NCBI GenBank assembly: GCA_002841495.1
Contig: PGZV01000003.1
Coordinates: forward strand, 1 to 64,000
Source: Firmicutes bacterium HGW-Firmicutes-2
GTDB taxonomy: Bacteria > Bacillota > Clostridia > Lachnospirales > Vallitaleaceae
Direction: 5' to 3'
Length of the DNA stretch: 64,000 bases
Below are positions 17,071 to 26,587 of the stretch, in pieces. Each line of letters starts with the position of its first letter. Within the stretch, counting starts at the first letter, position 1. Made by a program: the position numbers and the translations under genes. The notes beneath the pieces were generated by a model that saw only the letters and a program-made list of their open reading frames with translations, was not told the origin of the DNA and did not search any database.

Positions 17071-19647
17071 TTACTTACCATGACATTGTTTATACTTTTT
17101 ACCACTTCCACATGGACAAGGTTCGTTCCGTCCTACTTTCTTTTCAGCTCTTTTTATGGGTGCCGGTTTTGAGCTTTCACCTTTGTTGGTTCCTGTGATC
17201 TTCGCAACTTGTTCACGTTCAATCTTAACTTTAGCTCGAATAGAATACATCGCTCTAACCGTGCTTTCTTGAATGCTTTCAATCATATCATCAAACATCT
17301 CAAAGCCGACAAATTTATACTCGACCAAAGGATCTCTCTGTCCATAAGCCCTAAGTCCGATACCTTGACGCATCTGATCCATGCTATCAATATGATCCAT
17401 CCACTTTTGGTCAATGGATCTTAGCAATACAACCCTTTCCGCTTCCCTTAAGATTTCAACGTCCTCAAATTCATCTTCTTTTATTTTATACAGTTCATAG
17501 GCTTTATTTATAATAAAGTCAATGAACTTTTCACGGTTCATACCATCTTTCTCATCGTCTGTCATCTGAACATGGTGTATGGGTATAATATTATGCATTT
17601 GCTCCATCATACCAGGTAGATCCCACTCATCCGGATGGTCCATACCATTAGAAAATCCGTTGACAATTCTTTTGACGTTATCCGAAATCATGTTCATAAT
17701 AACATCTCGCATGTTTTGACCATCTAATACCTTACTACGTTCCTCATAGATAATCTCTCTTTGCTCATTCATGACTTGATCATAATCTAGCAAATGCTTT
17801 CTTATTCCAAAGTTATTACCTTCAACTTTTTTCTGTGCATTTTCTATTGCATTGGATAAGATACCTGCAGCTATGGGCTCACCTTCCGGCAATCCAAGTC
17901 GACTGATGGTATTCTTAAACCGATCGGAACCAAAAAGACGCATAAGATCGTCATCCAAAGATAAATAGAACTTGGACTCTCCCGGATCGCCTTGACGTCC
18001 TGAACGACCCCTTAGCTGATTATCGATTCGCCTTGATTCATGACGCTCCGTACCGATAATCTTAAGACCACCTACTTCTATAACACCCTGACCCAACTTA
18101 ATATCCGTACCACGACCAGCCATGTTGGTTGCAATGGTAATGGCTTCAAATTGTCCGGCGTTTGCTACAATCTCTGCTTCTCGCTCATGAAACTTTGCAT
18201 TCAAAACATTATGCCTGATGCCGGCCTTCTTTAATTCACGGCTTAACTCTTCTGATGAGTCAATGGTAACCGTACCTACTAGCACGGGTTGACCTTTATC
18301 ATAGGAAGCCTTTACATCATTTACGATAGCCCTGATTTTCTCCTCATGGGATCTATACACTTCGTCCGCATGGTCTATACGTACGATTGGTCGATTGGTA
18401 GGGATAACAATAACATCCATACCATAGATTTCTCTAAATTCTTCTTCTTCCGTTAATGCTGTACCGGTCATACCGGCTCTTTTTTTATATCGATTAAAAT
18501 AGTTTTGAAAGGTTATGGTGGCTAAAGTCTTACTTTCACGTCTAACATCCACTTCTTCTTTGGCTTCTATGGCTTGATGCAGTCCGTTTGAATACCTTCG
18601 CCCAGGCATTAATCGACCTGTAAACTCATCTACAATGACAATCTCGCCATCTTTTATAACATAATTCTTATCCTTAAACATGGTATAATTGGCTCTAAGT
18701 GCCAAGTTAATATGGTGTAAAATCTCCATATTATCCGGATCAGACAGATTTTCAATTTGAAAATAGGCTTCAACTTTTATAACCCCTTCTGCCGTTAAGG
18801 TAACATTTTTTTCCTTTTCATCTAATACAAAATCACCGGTTTCTTCAACCTCTTCATTCAGTATAGCACTGAGTTTTGAGACTTCACCAATGATTTCACC
18901 TTTTCTCAACCTTTTTGACAGCATATTGGCTTGTTGATAAAGATGGGTCGATTTACTACTACTTCCTGATATGATTAACGGGGTTCTCGCTTCATCTATC
19001 AAAATAGAGTCGACTTCATCAATGATGGCATAGTTCAAATCTCTTTGAACCATGTCTTTTTTATAAATGACCATATTGTCTCTTAAGTAATCAAATCCGA
19101 ACTCATTGTTTGTCCCGTAGGTAATATCAGCTTGATAGGCCGCATGCCTTTCTTCATTGGTGATACCATTAATAAGCACACCAACCGTTAAACCTAAGAA
19201 ATTAAAGATTCTACCCATTTCTTCAGCATCACGTGCCGCTAGGTAATCATTTACGGTTACAACATGAACACCTTTACCGGATAAGGCATTTAAGTAAGCC
19301 GGTAGGGTTGCTGCCAAGGTTTTTCCTTCACCGGTTTTCATCTCACCTATACGACCTTGATGAAAAATAATGCCTCCGATAATTTGAGTTCTAAAAGCTT
19401 TAAGTCCTAATACTCTATGTCCGACTTCTCGTACTGTAGCAAATGCCTCCGGTAAGATATCATCTAGGGTTTCTCCATTGTCCAATCGGTTCTTTAGAAT
19501 TGTGGTCATTTCTTTTAACCCATCATCAGACATGCGCGCATACTCAGCATCCAAATTATCAATTTGGTCTACAAGGGGCATAATTCTCTTTAATTCTCTT
19601 TCACTATGTGTTTTGAACATTTTTCTAATGAGTGACATTTTTTTCAC
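17071..19647 (-). CDS. secA: preprotein translocase ATPase SecA
   Basis: SecA drives post-translational export through SecYEG at the cytoplasmic membrane. The 858-aa protein is full length: Walker [18 protein letters not shown] near residue 105, [19 protein letters not shown] (Walker B), [29 protein letters not shown], and the C-terminal zinc-binding [14 protein letters not shown]. The ATG has GGTGAAAAAAATG context. It lies between hpf and prfB (48-base gap), an order common in Firmicutes. Confidence 0.97.
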   Translation of the reverse strand: MKKMSLIRKMFKTHSERELKRIMPLVDQIDNLDAEYARMSDDGLKEMTTILKNRLDNGETLDDILPEAFATVREVGHRVLGLKAFRTQIIGGIIFHQGRIGEMKTGEGKTLAATLPAYLNALSGKGVHVVTVNDYLAARDAEEMGRIFNFLGLTVGVLINGITNEERHAAYQADITYGTNNEFGFDYLRDNMVIYKKDMVQRDLNYAIIDEVDSILIDEARTPLIISGSSSKSTHLYQQANMLSKRLRKGEIIGEVSKLSAILNEEVEETGDFVLDEKEKNVTLTAEGVIKVEAYFQIENLSDPDNMEILHHINLALRANYTMFKDKNYVIKDGEIVIVDEFTGRLMPGRRYSNGLHQAIEAKEEVDVRRESKTLATITFQNYFNRYKKRAGMTGTALTEEEEFREIYGMDVIVIPTNRPIVRIDHADEVYRSHEEKIRAIVNDVKASYDKGQPVLVGTVTIDSSEELSRELKKAGIRHNVLNAKFHEREAEIVANAGQFEAITIATNMAGRGTDIKLGQGVIEVGGLKIIGTERHESRRIDNQLRGRSGRQGDPGESKFYLSLDDDLMRLFGSDRFKNTISRLGLPEGEPIAAGILSNAIENAQKKVEGNNFGIRKHLLDYDQVMNEQREIIYEERSKVLDGQNMRDVIMNMISDNVKRIVNGFSNGMDHPDEWDLPGMMEQMHNIIPIHHVQMTDDEKDGMNREKFIDFIINKAYELYKIKEDEFEDVEILREAERVVLLRSIDQKWMDHIDSMDQMRQGIGLRAYGQRDPLVEYKFVGFEMFDDMIESIQESTVRAMYSIRAKVKIEREQVAKITGTNKGESSKPAPIKRAEKKVGRNEPCPCGSGKKYKQCHGK

Positions 19648-19804
19648 CTTCCAAGACTATTTCTACTGTGTTTTTTAACACCTTGAATTATTGCATTACA
19701 CAATTTTACCATTAACCCTTAGGTTATTCAACCTCTTGTGTCGAATAATTCAGCAAGTTACCATGTTAGTGCTTATCCTACCTTATAGTTTTAAAAAAAG
19801 TATT

Positions 19805-19836
19805 AAAAAATCTTCCGGAGTATCCGGAAGATTTTT
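19805..19836 (-). terminator. intrinsic terminator of hpf
   Basis: A perfect stem, AATCTTCCGGA / TCCGGAAGATT, is followed on the minus strand by TTTTTAATACTTTTTTT, 8 bases past the hpf stop. Confidence 0.92.
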
Positions 19837-19843
19837 GAGTCTT

Positions 19844-20368
19844 CTATTCTGGTGAAATCAAACCAAATTGTCCATCTTTTCTTTTATAAACCACGGCAAG
19901 TTCCTCTGTATCTCGATCTCTAAATACAAAAAAACTATGTCCTAAAAGTTCCATTTCCATACATGCTTCTTCAGCATCCATCGGTTTTATAGGGAATTTT
20001 TTACTTCTAACGATAGCCAAACCTTCATCATCTTCATAATCAACCTGTGCGAAAGCAGTTCTAAAAGTTCCATGATGGCGATGACGATTAATTAATTTTT
20101 TCTTGTGTCTAAGCAATTGTCGCTCCAACACATCTATAACAAGATCTATAGCTGCATACATATTTTCAGCTTCTTCTTCGGCTCTTATAATGGTGCCTTT
20201 CAATGGCAAGGTAACTTCAATTATATGATTTTTCTTTAAAACACTCAAGGTAACCTGTACTTCGGTGTCTTCTGAAAAGTACTTTTCCAACTTACTGAGT
20301 TTATTAGTTGCCACTTCTCTTAATGCGTTGGTTATCTCGATATTTTTTCCACTTATTGTATAACGCAT
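19844..20368 (-). CDS. hpf: long-form hibernation promoting factor (RaiA/YvyD-like)
   Basis: Long HPF binds the 30S subunit and, through its C-terminal domain, dimerises 70S ribosomes into inactive 100S particles. The N-terminal domain starts MRYTISGKNIEITNALREV, followed by LEKYF and the basic LLRHKKKLINRHRHHG linker; the C-terminal domain contains IVRSKKFPIKPMDAEEACMEMELLGHSFFVFRD. The start at 20368 (174 aa) is preferred because AAGGAG lies 9 bases upstream; a TTG 18 bases earlier would overlap that site. A terminator follows directly. Confidence 0.95.
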   Translation of the reverse strand: MRYTISGKNIEITNALREVATNKLSKLEKYFSEDTEVQVTLSVLKKNHIIEVTLPLKGTIIRAEEEAENMYAAIDLVIDVLERQLLRHKKKLINRHRHHGTFRTAFAQVDYEDDEGLAIVRSKKFPIKPMDAEEACMEMELLGHSFFVFRDRDTEELAVVYKRKDGQFGLISPE

Positions 20369-20384
20369 ACGAACAACTCCTTTC

Positions 20385-20428
20385 AAACACGATAACGTGT
20401 TTTTACAAAATTATAGCTTTTGCTATAA
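20385..20428 (-). promoter_or_regulatory. two perfect hairpins in the hpf leader
   Basis: Directly upstream of the hpf ribosome binding site is a perfect inverted repeat AAACACG / CGTGTTT (20385-20402). Ten bases further upstream is another, TTATAGC / GCTATAA (20411-20428), followed on the minus strand by TTTTG. The first could affect ribosome access and the second could act as a weak attenuator. The base pairing is seen; the function is inferred. Confidence 0.4.
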
Positions 20429-20536
20429 TATTAATATTCTATATTTAATCCACTTATCCTTCTTTTGAAACCTCTTTTTTTAGTATTTTCCTGTTTAAGA
20501 AATGTCAGAAAATTGTGTGACCTTATTGAACACGCC

Positions 20537-20834
20537 TGTGGATAACCTGATTTTAATTATTATTTTAACTGCATTTACTTGTGGATAGTGTGTCCAACTC
20601 TGTGTACAACCCCATTTTTCAAGGATTTTTTTAGTTTTATGTGTGGATAATGCCATTTCAATAACTATATTATGTCAACATACTAATAAGGCATATGTTA
20701 TAGATATATCAATGTTTGAACATTACATATCGACTTCATGACTTCTTATTCCTACACGACTTGGAAAGCTTTATCGCGTATTTTCAAATCCTCGTAAAAC
20801 TTCTCTAATCTTCAATTTATAATACTGTGTATAA
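20537..20834. promoter_or_regulatory. cluster of DnaA-box-like sites
   Basis: TGTGGATAA, the complement of the canonical TTATCCACA box, occurs at 20537-20545 and 20642-20650. TGTGTATAA (fits TTATNCACA) is at 20826-20834, and one-mismatch forms TGTGGATAG and TGTGTACAA lie at 20580-20588 and 20601-20609. All have the same orientation. dnaA and dnaN are not here, so this is not a standard origin; a DnaA-binding regulatory cluster is more likely. Confidence 0.5.
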
Positions 20835-20880
20835 ACCTAGAGACACACAGATGGGTTTTCATGGGATAAGGATACGATAC

Positions 20881-21048
20881 AATAATACCATAGTAAGCCA
20901 ACACCGACTATGAAGTTCCTGGAGTAGTGTTAGCTACATAAGCCAGGTTACATGGATGTAACCGCCGACTTTTCCTACATGGATGTAGGAACAAGAGGCC
21001 GTTGTAGCTAATCCACGGAAGGGTTTTTATAGGACTATTGAAATAATA
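20881..21048. ncRNA. candidate structured RNA upstream of hpf
   Basis: The segment folds as a three-way junction. The closing stem is TTAGCTACA (20930-20938) with TGTAGCTAA (21003-21011), extended by TTCC/GGAA outside and GCC/GGC inside. Two perfect hairpins lie within, GGTTACATGGATGTAACC (20946-20963) and TTCC-TACATGGATGTA-GGAA (20972-20991). A further hairpin CATAGT/ACTATG is at 20889-20912. No ORF is present. An upstream location next to a raiA/hpf gene recalls the published raiA ncRNA motif, but I cannot confirm membership or strand. Confidence 0.5.
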
Positions 21049-21049
21049 C

Positions 21050-21093
21050 CAAAAAAAGTAGTAACCTTAGATTTGCATCCATGGCTACTACTT
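21050..21093 (-). terminator. intrinsic terminator of the hydrogenase operon
   Basis: On the minus strand AGTAGTAGCC pairs with GGTTACTACT (one bulge) and is followed by TTTTTTT. It lies about 25 bases past the hydA stop. Confidence 0.88.
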
Positions 21094-21116
21094 CTTTCTA
21101 AACATAATCTAAACTA

Positions 21117-22880
21117 TTATGCTTTATCTTTTTGACTATAATGTGTATGTAATAAATCATGGGCCTTGTGTGACATTGGCTCTCCAAGATACTTATCATA
21201 TAACTCCATTACCGCTTCATTTTCATGAGATTTTCTGATTGGCATGTCTTGATCAATCTGATAAATAGCATCCATACGTTTTTTGATGATGGATGAATCA
21301 CCGTGATGGTAAGGTTGTCCTCCACCACCGATACAGCCACCAGGACAAGCCATAACTTCAATGGCATGGAAGTTTCTAGGGTTACCATTACGGATCTCAG
21401 TAAGTAATGCCTTCGCATTACCTAGTCCGTGAGCAATACCAATATTTAGCTTCAAACCATCAAAATCAACTTCTGCAGCACGTACACCTTCAAAGCCTCT
21501 TAATTGCTCAAAATCAATTTTTGGTAAAGGTTTCTTAACATGAACTTCGTATGCGGTTCTAAGTGCAGCTTCAATAACACCACCCGTAGAACCAAAGATT
21601 ACACCTGCGCCAGTAGAAACACCAAGTGGCTTATCAAATTCTGAATCTTCAAGCTCGTCAATATCAATATTAACTTGTTCAATTAAATGCGCAAGCTCTC
21701 TGGTTGAGATTACAAGGTCTACATCCGGATTACCATCCACACTAAATTCAACTCTATCAGCTTCATATTTTTTAGCTAAACAAGGCATGACGGATACAAC
21801 TACCAAATCCTTACGGTCAATCTTTAGGATATCTGCGTAATAGGATTTTGCTACAGCACCGAACATTTGTTGAGGTGATTTTGCTGAAGACGGAATATCA
21901 ATTAAATCCGGGAATTGACTCTCAACAAAGTTAACCCATGCAGGACAGCATGATGTTAGTATTGGAAGTGGAACATCTTTTTCACCTGCTAGAAAACGTC
22001 CTAAACGTCCTAGAAGCTCTGTACCTTCTTCCATAATGGTTAAGTCTGCTGCAAAGTCAGTATCAAATACCTGATCAAATCCGATTTGCTTAAGGGCTGT
22101 CACCATTTTTCCTGTAATGATTGTTCCAGGAGCATGACCAAATTCTTCACCAAGGGCAACTCTAACTGCTGGTGCTACTTGAACGATAACGGTTTTTTCT
22201 GGATTCGCTAAAGCCTCAACAACTTTCCATGTATGGTCGTTTTCTGACAATGCGCCTACAGGACATACCGCTACACATTGACCACAATGGGTACAGACAG
22301 TTTCAGTCAATGGTAACTCAAAAGCAGGAGAAACTACGGCATTGAAACCTCTATTGATGCCTGATAAGGCGCCAACTTCTTGAACATTGTTACACATGGT
22401 TTCACATCTTCTACACATGATACATTTATCCATGTCTCGTATAATTGAGGTTGAATAATCCTTCTTATACGTTGACATTTCATTACCAGTAATATTTATG
22501 TCTCTAATTCCAATCATTTCAGCAAGATCTTGTAGTTCACACTCACCTGATTGAGAGCAAGTTAAACAATCTTTTGGATGATCAGACAGAATCAATTCTG
22601 TTACAGTCTTTCTTGTTTCAAGGACACGCATGGTATTTGTACGAACCACCATACCGTCAAGTGCAGGTGTTGCACATGAAGGTGCTAAATTGCCTCTACC
22701 TTCTACTTCAACCACACAAACACGACATGAAGCCGTTTGATTGACCATTTTTGTATCATGTAAATCTAAATGACATAAAGTGGGGATGGTTATTCCAAGT
22801 TTTTTGGCACCATCCAATATGGTGCTGCCTTTTGGAACAAAAACTTCTTTCCCGTCAATGACTATTCTAATATCTGACAT
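21117..22880 (-). CDS. hydA: NADH-linked [FeFe] hydrogenase, catalytic subunit HydA
   Basis: This 587-aa protein is the H-cluster subunit of a group A3, electron-bifurcating-type hydrogenase. In order: a 2Fe-2S ferredoxin domain (C36, C52, C55, C69), a His-ligated 4Fe-4S site (H101, C105, C108, C114), two 4Fe-4S sites (C153-C163 and C196-C206) and the H-cluster motifs TSCCPAW (309-315), MPCLAKKYE (365-373) and MACPGGCIGGGGQPY (510-524). All key cysteines are present. It ends a four-gene operon with hydB, a ferredoxin-like protein and a NuoE-like subunit. Bifurcation with NADH and ferredoxin is inferred from the family. Confidence 0.95.
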   Translation of the reverse strand: MSDIRIVIDGKEVFVPKGSTILDGAKKLGITIPTLCHLDLHDTKMVNQTASCRVCVVEVEGRGNLAPSCATPALDGMVVRTNTMRVLETRKTVTELILSDHPKDCLTCSQSGECELQDLAEMIGIRDINITGNEMSTYKKDYSTSIIRDMDKCIMCRRCETMCNNVQEVGALSGINRGFNAVVSPAFELPLTETVCTHCGQCVAVCPVGALSENDHTWKVVEALANPEKTVIVQVAPAVRVALGEEFGHAPGTIITGKMVTALKQIGFDQVFDTDFAADLTIMEEGTELLGRLGRFLAGEKDVPLPILTSCCPAWVNFVESQFPDLIDIPSSAKSPQQMFGAVAKSYYADILKIDRKDLVVVSVMPCLAKKYEADRVEFSVDGNPDVDLVISTRELAHLIEQVNIDIDELEDSEFDKPLGVSTGAGVIFGSTGGVIEAALRTAYEVHVKKPLPKIDFEQLRGFEGVRAAEVDFDGLKLNIGIAHGLGNAKALLTEIRNGNPRNFHAIEVMACPGGCIGGGGQPYHHGDSSIIKKRMDAIYQIDQDMPIRKSHENEAVMELYDKYLGEPMSHKAHDLLHTHYSQKDKA

Positions 22881-22903
22881 TTGGTTTTGCCTCCTTCTCT
22901 CAA

Positions 22904-24697
22904 TTATCGTTTTTCAATCGCAGCAAACTTACAAGTATCGTAACAAGCACCACACTTGATACATGTTTCCTGATCAATTACATGTAATTTCTTAACTTCA
23001 CCAGAAATACAGTTAACAGGGCATACACGTGCACATGCTGTACAGCCGATACACTTATCTTCAAGAATGTAATAGCTTAATAGGGATGTACATTGTCCTG
23101 CTGGGCACTTTTTATCATTAATATGAGCCAAATACTCGTCATAGAATGCATCCAAAGTGGATAAAACTGGGTTAGGTGCTGTTTGTCCCAAACCACATAA
23201 TGAGGCACTCTTAATTGTACGGCTAAGTCTTTTTAATTCATCAATATGTTTCATTTCGCCTTTACCATCTACAATGACTTCAAGAAGTTCATGTAAACGC
23301 TTAGTACCTACTCGGCATGGCGTACATTTTCCACATGATTCTTCAACAGTGAACTCTAGATAGAATTTGGCTATTGCCGGCATACAGTCATCTTCATCCA
23401 TGACAATCATACCACCAGATCCCATCATTGAACCTGCTGCAATTAGATTATCAAAATCAATTGGGGTATCTAAGTCTTTTTCAGTCAAACAACCACCGGA
23501 TGGTCCACCCGTTTGAACAGCCTTAAATTTCTTGCCGTCTTTTATGCCACCACCAATGTCATAAATAACTTCACGTAAGGTTGTGCCCATTGGAACCTCA
23601 ATCAATCCAACGTTGTTAATTTTACCGGCTAATGCAAAAACTTTGGTTCCGGTTGATCGCTCTGTTCCGATTTTTGAATACCAATCTGCACCTTTTAAAA
23701 GGATGGCCGGTACATTAGCGAATGTTTCAACATTGTTAACATTGGTTGGTTTACCCCAATAACCGGATTCAGCTGGAAATGGTGGTTTTGTAGTTGGCTC
23801 TCCACGTTCACCTTCCATTGAATGAATCAATGCTGTTTCTTCACCACATACAAAGGCACCTGCACCATAAGTCAATTCAATATCAAATTCAAAACCTGTT
23901 CCCATAATGTCTTGACCAAGAAGACCATATTCTCTTGCATCACTGATCGCTTTTTCAAGACGTTTAATAGCCAAAGGATACTCAGCACGTATATAGACAC
24001 GACCTTGCGTAGCGCCTATAGCATAACCGCATATTGCCATAGCTTCGATAACTGAATGAGGGTCACCTTCAAGAATTGAACGGTCCATAAAGGCACCTGG
24101 ATCACCTTCATCCGCATTACAAATAACATATTTTTGGTCTGCATCATAACCTGCTGCAAATTGCCATTTAAGACCTGTAGGGAAACCGCCACCCCCACGG
24201 CCACGTAAACCGGAGTCTTTAATTACATCAATAACATCTTCCGGTGTCATTTCTGTTAAGGCTCTACCAATAGCTTGGTAACCATCTCTTGCTATATAAT
24301 CATCAATAACATCCGGATCGATTAAACCACAGTTTCTAAGAGCAATACGCATTTGTTTTTTGTAGAAATCCATATCCTTAGAGTCTGAAATGATTTCTTT
24401 TGTGTCCGGATTGACATAAAGCAATCTTTCAACTTTTCTACCCTTAACACAATGTTCAGCAACCAATTCTTCTGCATCTTCCGGTACAACTTGTACATAA
24501 AATGTATTATCAGGTAATATTTTAACGACAGGTCCCTTTTCGCAGAAACCAAAGCAACCGGTTGTCAAAACTTGAACTTCATCACTAATATTGTTTGCTA
24601 CAATAGCTTTTTCCAGATTCGTTACAATACCGTCTGCTTCGGCGGATTTACATCCTGTACCACCGCAAACCAGCATTTGCATTTTATAGTTAGCCAT
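22904..24697 (-). CDS. hydB: NADH-linked hydrogenase, NuoF-like subunit HydB
   Basis: This 597-aa flavoprotein takes electrons from or to NAD(H). An N-terminal thioredoxin-like 2Fe-2S domain has C11, C16, C48 and C52. The FMN/NADH domain follows with GRGGGGFPTGLKW (166-178) and CNADEGDPGAFMDR, then ESCGKCTPCRVG for a 4Fe-4S centre, and a C-terminal 2x[4Fe-4S] ferredoxin domain (CIGCTACARVCPVNC and CIKCGACYDTC). This matches HydB of trimeric hydrogenases. The gap to hydA is 23 bases. Confidence 0.95.
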   Translation of the reverse strand: MANYKMQMLVCGGTGCKSAEADGIVTNLEKAIVANNISDEVQVLTTGCFGFCEKGPVVKILPDNTFYVQVVPEDAEELVAEHCVKGRKVERLLYVNPDTKEIISDSKDMDFYKKQMRIALRNCGLIDPDVIDDYIARDGYQAIGRALTEMTPEDVIDVIKDSGLRGRGGGGFPTGLKWQFAAGYDADQKYVICNADEGDPGAFMDRSILEGDPHSVIEAMAICGYAIGATQGRVYIRAEYPLAIKRLEKAISDAREYGLLGQDIMGTGFEFDIELTYGAGAFVCGEETALIHSMEGERGEPTTKPPFPAESGYWGKPTNVNNVETFANVPAILLKGADWYSKIGTERSTGTKVFALAGKINNVGLIEVPMGTTLREVIYDIGGGIKDGKKFKAVQTGGPSGGCLTEKDLDTPIDFDNLIAAGSMMGSGGMIVMDEDDCMPAIAKFYLEFTVEESCGKCTPCRVGTKRLHELLEVIVDGKGEMKHIDELKRLSRTIKSASLCGLGQTAPNPVLSTLDAFYDEYLAHINDKKCPAGQCTSLLSYYILEDKCIGCTACARVCPVNCISGEVKKLHVIDQETCIKCGACYDTCKFAAIEKR

Positions 24698-24718
24698 TTT
24701 TTAACCTCCTAACCTATT

Positions 24719-25114
24719 TTATTCAATTGTTTTATGAGTTTGTGGTATGATACCGTCTACTAAAGTGCCTTCAATAATATGCTTTTCTATGATTTCCAGT
24801 GCTTTTTCATTATCAACATTACCATACACCACACCGTCTTGACCCGGTAGAACAATTTCAATAGTAGGCTCTGCATAACAATAACCCATACATCCTGTTT
24901 GTGTGACGATAACGTTATCTACGCCTTTTGCTGCACACTCATCTATGATATAGGTCATGATTTCTCTTGCTCCTGAAGCAATACCACAAGTAGCCATAGC
25001 TACTCTCACTTTCACCAAGGTATCACTGTTTTCACCTTTTTCTCTTAAGGCTACTTGAGATTGAACATCCTCTTTGATCTTCTTTAGATCTGCAAATGAT
25101 TTTATTTTTGCCAT
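24719..25114 (-). CDS. thioredoxin-like 2Fe-2S ferredoxin of the hydrogenase operon
   Basis: This 131-aa protein has a thioredoxin-like 2Fe-2S fold: MATCGIASGAR (C43), C60, then GCMGYCYAEPTIEIVLPG (C75, C79). Small proteins of this kind occur between NuoE- and NuoF-like genes in clostridial hydrogenase operons and probably carry electrons or support the complex. It lies 20 bases from its neighbours on each side, with AGGAGG sites. It is similar to the N-terminal domain of HydB, suggesting common origin. Confidence 0.88.
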   Translation of the reverse strand: MAKIKSFADLKKIKEDVQSQVALREKGENSDTLVKVRVAMATCGIASGAREIMTYIIDECAAKGVDNVIVTQTGCMGYCYAEPTIEIVLPGQDGVVYGNVDNEKALEIIEKHIIEGTLVDGIIPQTHKTIE

Positions 25115-25134
25115 TTGAATGCCTCCTTTATGAT

Positions 25135-25611
25135 TTAGTAGTTGCTGATGATTTTTTTAACGTCTTCTACGGTTACACGGCCATATACTTTTTCCCCTAC
25201 CAATACAACCGGTGCAAGTCCGCAAGCACCTACACAACGTAAAGCATCTAATGAAAACTTACCGTCTGCAGTGGTTTCGCCTACCTTAATACCCAGTTCT
25301 TTAATAAATGCATCTTGCACCTTCTCTGCGCCTCTTACATAACAAGCCGTTCCCATACATATGGCGATTGGATTTTCCCCTTTAGGTTCCATCGTGAAGT
25401 ATGAGTAGAAACTTACAACGCCAAAAACTTTAGCCGTTGATAAATCCAACTTTTTGGCTATGAATTTCTGCACTTCCTGTGGTAAAAATCCGAAAATACC
25501 TTGCGCCTTATGTAAGACACGAATAAGTTCGCCTTTTGTGGAAGGCATTGAATCAATATACTGTTCTAATTCGTTAAATTTTTCAACAGTTAATTCAGTG
25601 TTAACAGCCAT
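25135..25611 (-). CDS. hydC: NADH-linked hydrogenase, NuoE-like subunit HydC
   Basis: This 158-aa subunit has an N-terminal helical part (LIRVLHKAQGIFGFLPQEVQ) and a thioredoxin-like 2Fe-2S domain with ligands C85 and C90 (CMGTACYVRGA) and C126 and C130 (CVGACGLAPVV). The full ligand set is present. It is the first gene of the hydrogenase operon, preceded by AAGGAGGT and, about 80 bases upstream, by a Rex-like operator. Confidence 0.94.
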   Translation of the reverse strand: MAVNTELTVEKFNELEQYIDSMPSTKGELIRVLHKAQGIFGFLPQEVQKFIAKKLDLSTAKVFGVVSFYSYFTMEPKGENPIAICMGTACYVRGAEKVQDAFIKELGIKVGETTADGKFSLDALRCVGACGLAPVVLVGEKVYGRVTVEDVKKIISNY

Positions 25612-25689
25612 AATTTACCTCCTTAAGTATAATATTAAATAAAGTATCTGTGTGACATTACGCTTGAACTAAATCTACTTTTTACAATA

Positions 25690-25707
25690 TAGTTAAATCA
25701 TTAACAA
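25690..25707 (-). promoter_or_regulatory. Rex-like operator of the hydrogenase operon
   Basis: The minus strand reads TTGTTAATGATTTAACTA, which matches the Rex consensus TTGTTAA-N4-TTAACAA at all but one of 14 positions. It lies 79 bases before the hydC start. Rex senses the NADH/NAD+ ratio and commonly represses hydrogenase and alcohol genes in Clostridia. The rex gene itself is not in the window. Confidence 0.75.
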
Positions 25708-25778
25708 TCTTAACGACACTGAAAACGCAGATTATGTCTCTATATTATTTTGAAGGTTTTCTTCAAATAATAGTTCTA

Positions 25779-26501
25779 CTAGATGTTATTCGTTTTTAGT
25801 TTTTTGAGTATGGCTTCAAGTGTTTTTTCCGCTACATCTATGGTCTTATTACAACTGCCAATATAACCAAGGTCATGGGCATCAGAATTTTGTATGATTT
25901 GATGATTGGGGTATTGGTTTATATAGGCTTCAAGAGCATTGTGTCTAGAAATCTCTAAAGTCGGAAAATCTATGTTCTCTGGAATCATACCAAGGTTAGA
26001 AATAATACTGTAGCTTGGTCGGTCAATATGAGCCGGAATACATACACCATCATGTTCGTGGCATAATTGTACCACTTGATCTAAGGACAAATCACATGCA
26101 AATGAAAGCAATCGATTCATAGTTCCTATCTGATCGTCCTCATCATTATAAAGTATTTGTTCACCAAAGATTTTTCGATTGTTAGGTATGTCGGGCAAAT
26201 GGCTATATATAATATCTTGAACCTTTTGTACTTGTTCCAGTGTTGGAAAAAGACAAACCAAATGGACTTCTTCTCTTGACTCTATTTCCATACCGGGTAT
26301 GACGATTAAGCCAGATTTTGAAGCGACCTTCATGACAGCTTCCACATTTTCACAAGTATTGTGATCGGTTATAGCTATTACATCTACACCACATAATTTT
26401 GACATGTTAACGATATTGTTTGGTGTCATGTCTTCATGACCACAAGGTGATAAGGCTGTATGAATATGTAAATCATATGAAATTTCCATAAGACCTCTCA
26501 C
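25779..26501 (-). CDS. PHP-domain metal-dependent phosphoesterase
   Basis: This 240-aa protein has the PHP fold: DLHIHTALSPCGHEDMTP at the N-terminus (metal-binding His/Asp), AITDHNTCENVEAV, VIPGMEIESREEVHLVCLFP, PAHIDRPSYS, and C-terminal NSDAHDLGYIG. These cover the expected metal ligands. Substrate is unknown. Genes of this kind often flank clostridial NADH-linked hydrogenase operons; here it lies 167 bases upstream of hydC, separated by the Rex-like site. An RNA, DNA or phosphate-ester substrate cannot be chosen from the sequence. Confidence 0.85.
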   Translation of the reverse strand: MRGLMEISYDLHIHTALSPCGHEDMTPNNIVNMSKLCGVDVIAITDHNTCENVEAVMKVASKSGLIVIPGMEIESREEVHLVCLFPTLEQVQKVQDIIYSHLPDIPNNRKIFGEQILYNDEDDQIGTMNRLLSFACDLSLDQVVQLCHEHDGVCIPAHIDRPSYSIISNLGMIPENIDFPTLEISRHNALEAYINQYPNHQIIQNSDAHDLGYIGSCNKTIDVAEKTLEAILKKLKTNNI

Positions 26502-26587
26502 TTTTCGTTAAATTATTATCAAATTGAGCATAACACAGTTTATTATAGCAGATTATATTTATACTGTAAACAAATTTATCTATTTTT

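Noticed and set aside
20537-20834. Chromosomal origin of replication
   Set aside because: DnaA-box-like sites are present but dnaA, dnaN, rpmH and other usual origin neighbours are not.
20881-21051. Transposon-type insertion flanked by AATAATACCA
   Set aside because: The 10-mer is AT-rich and could be chance; the fold and hpf context fit a resident RNA better. Kept only as an alternative.
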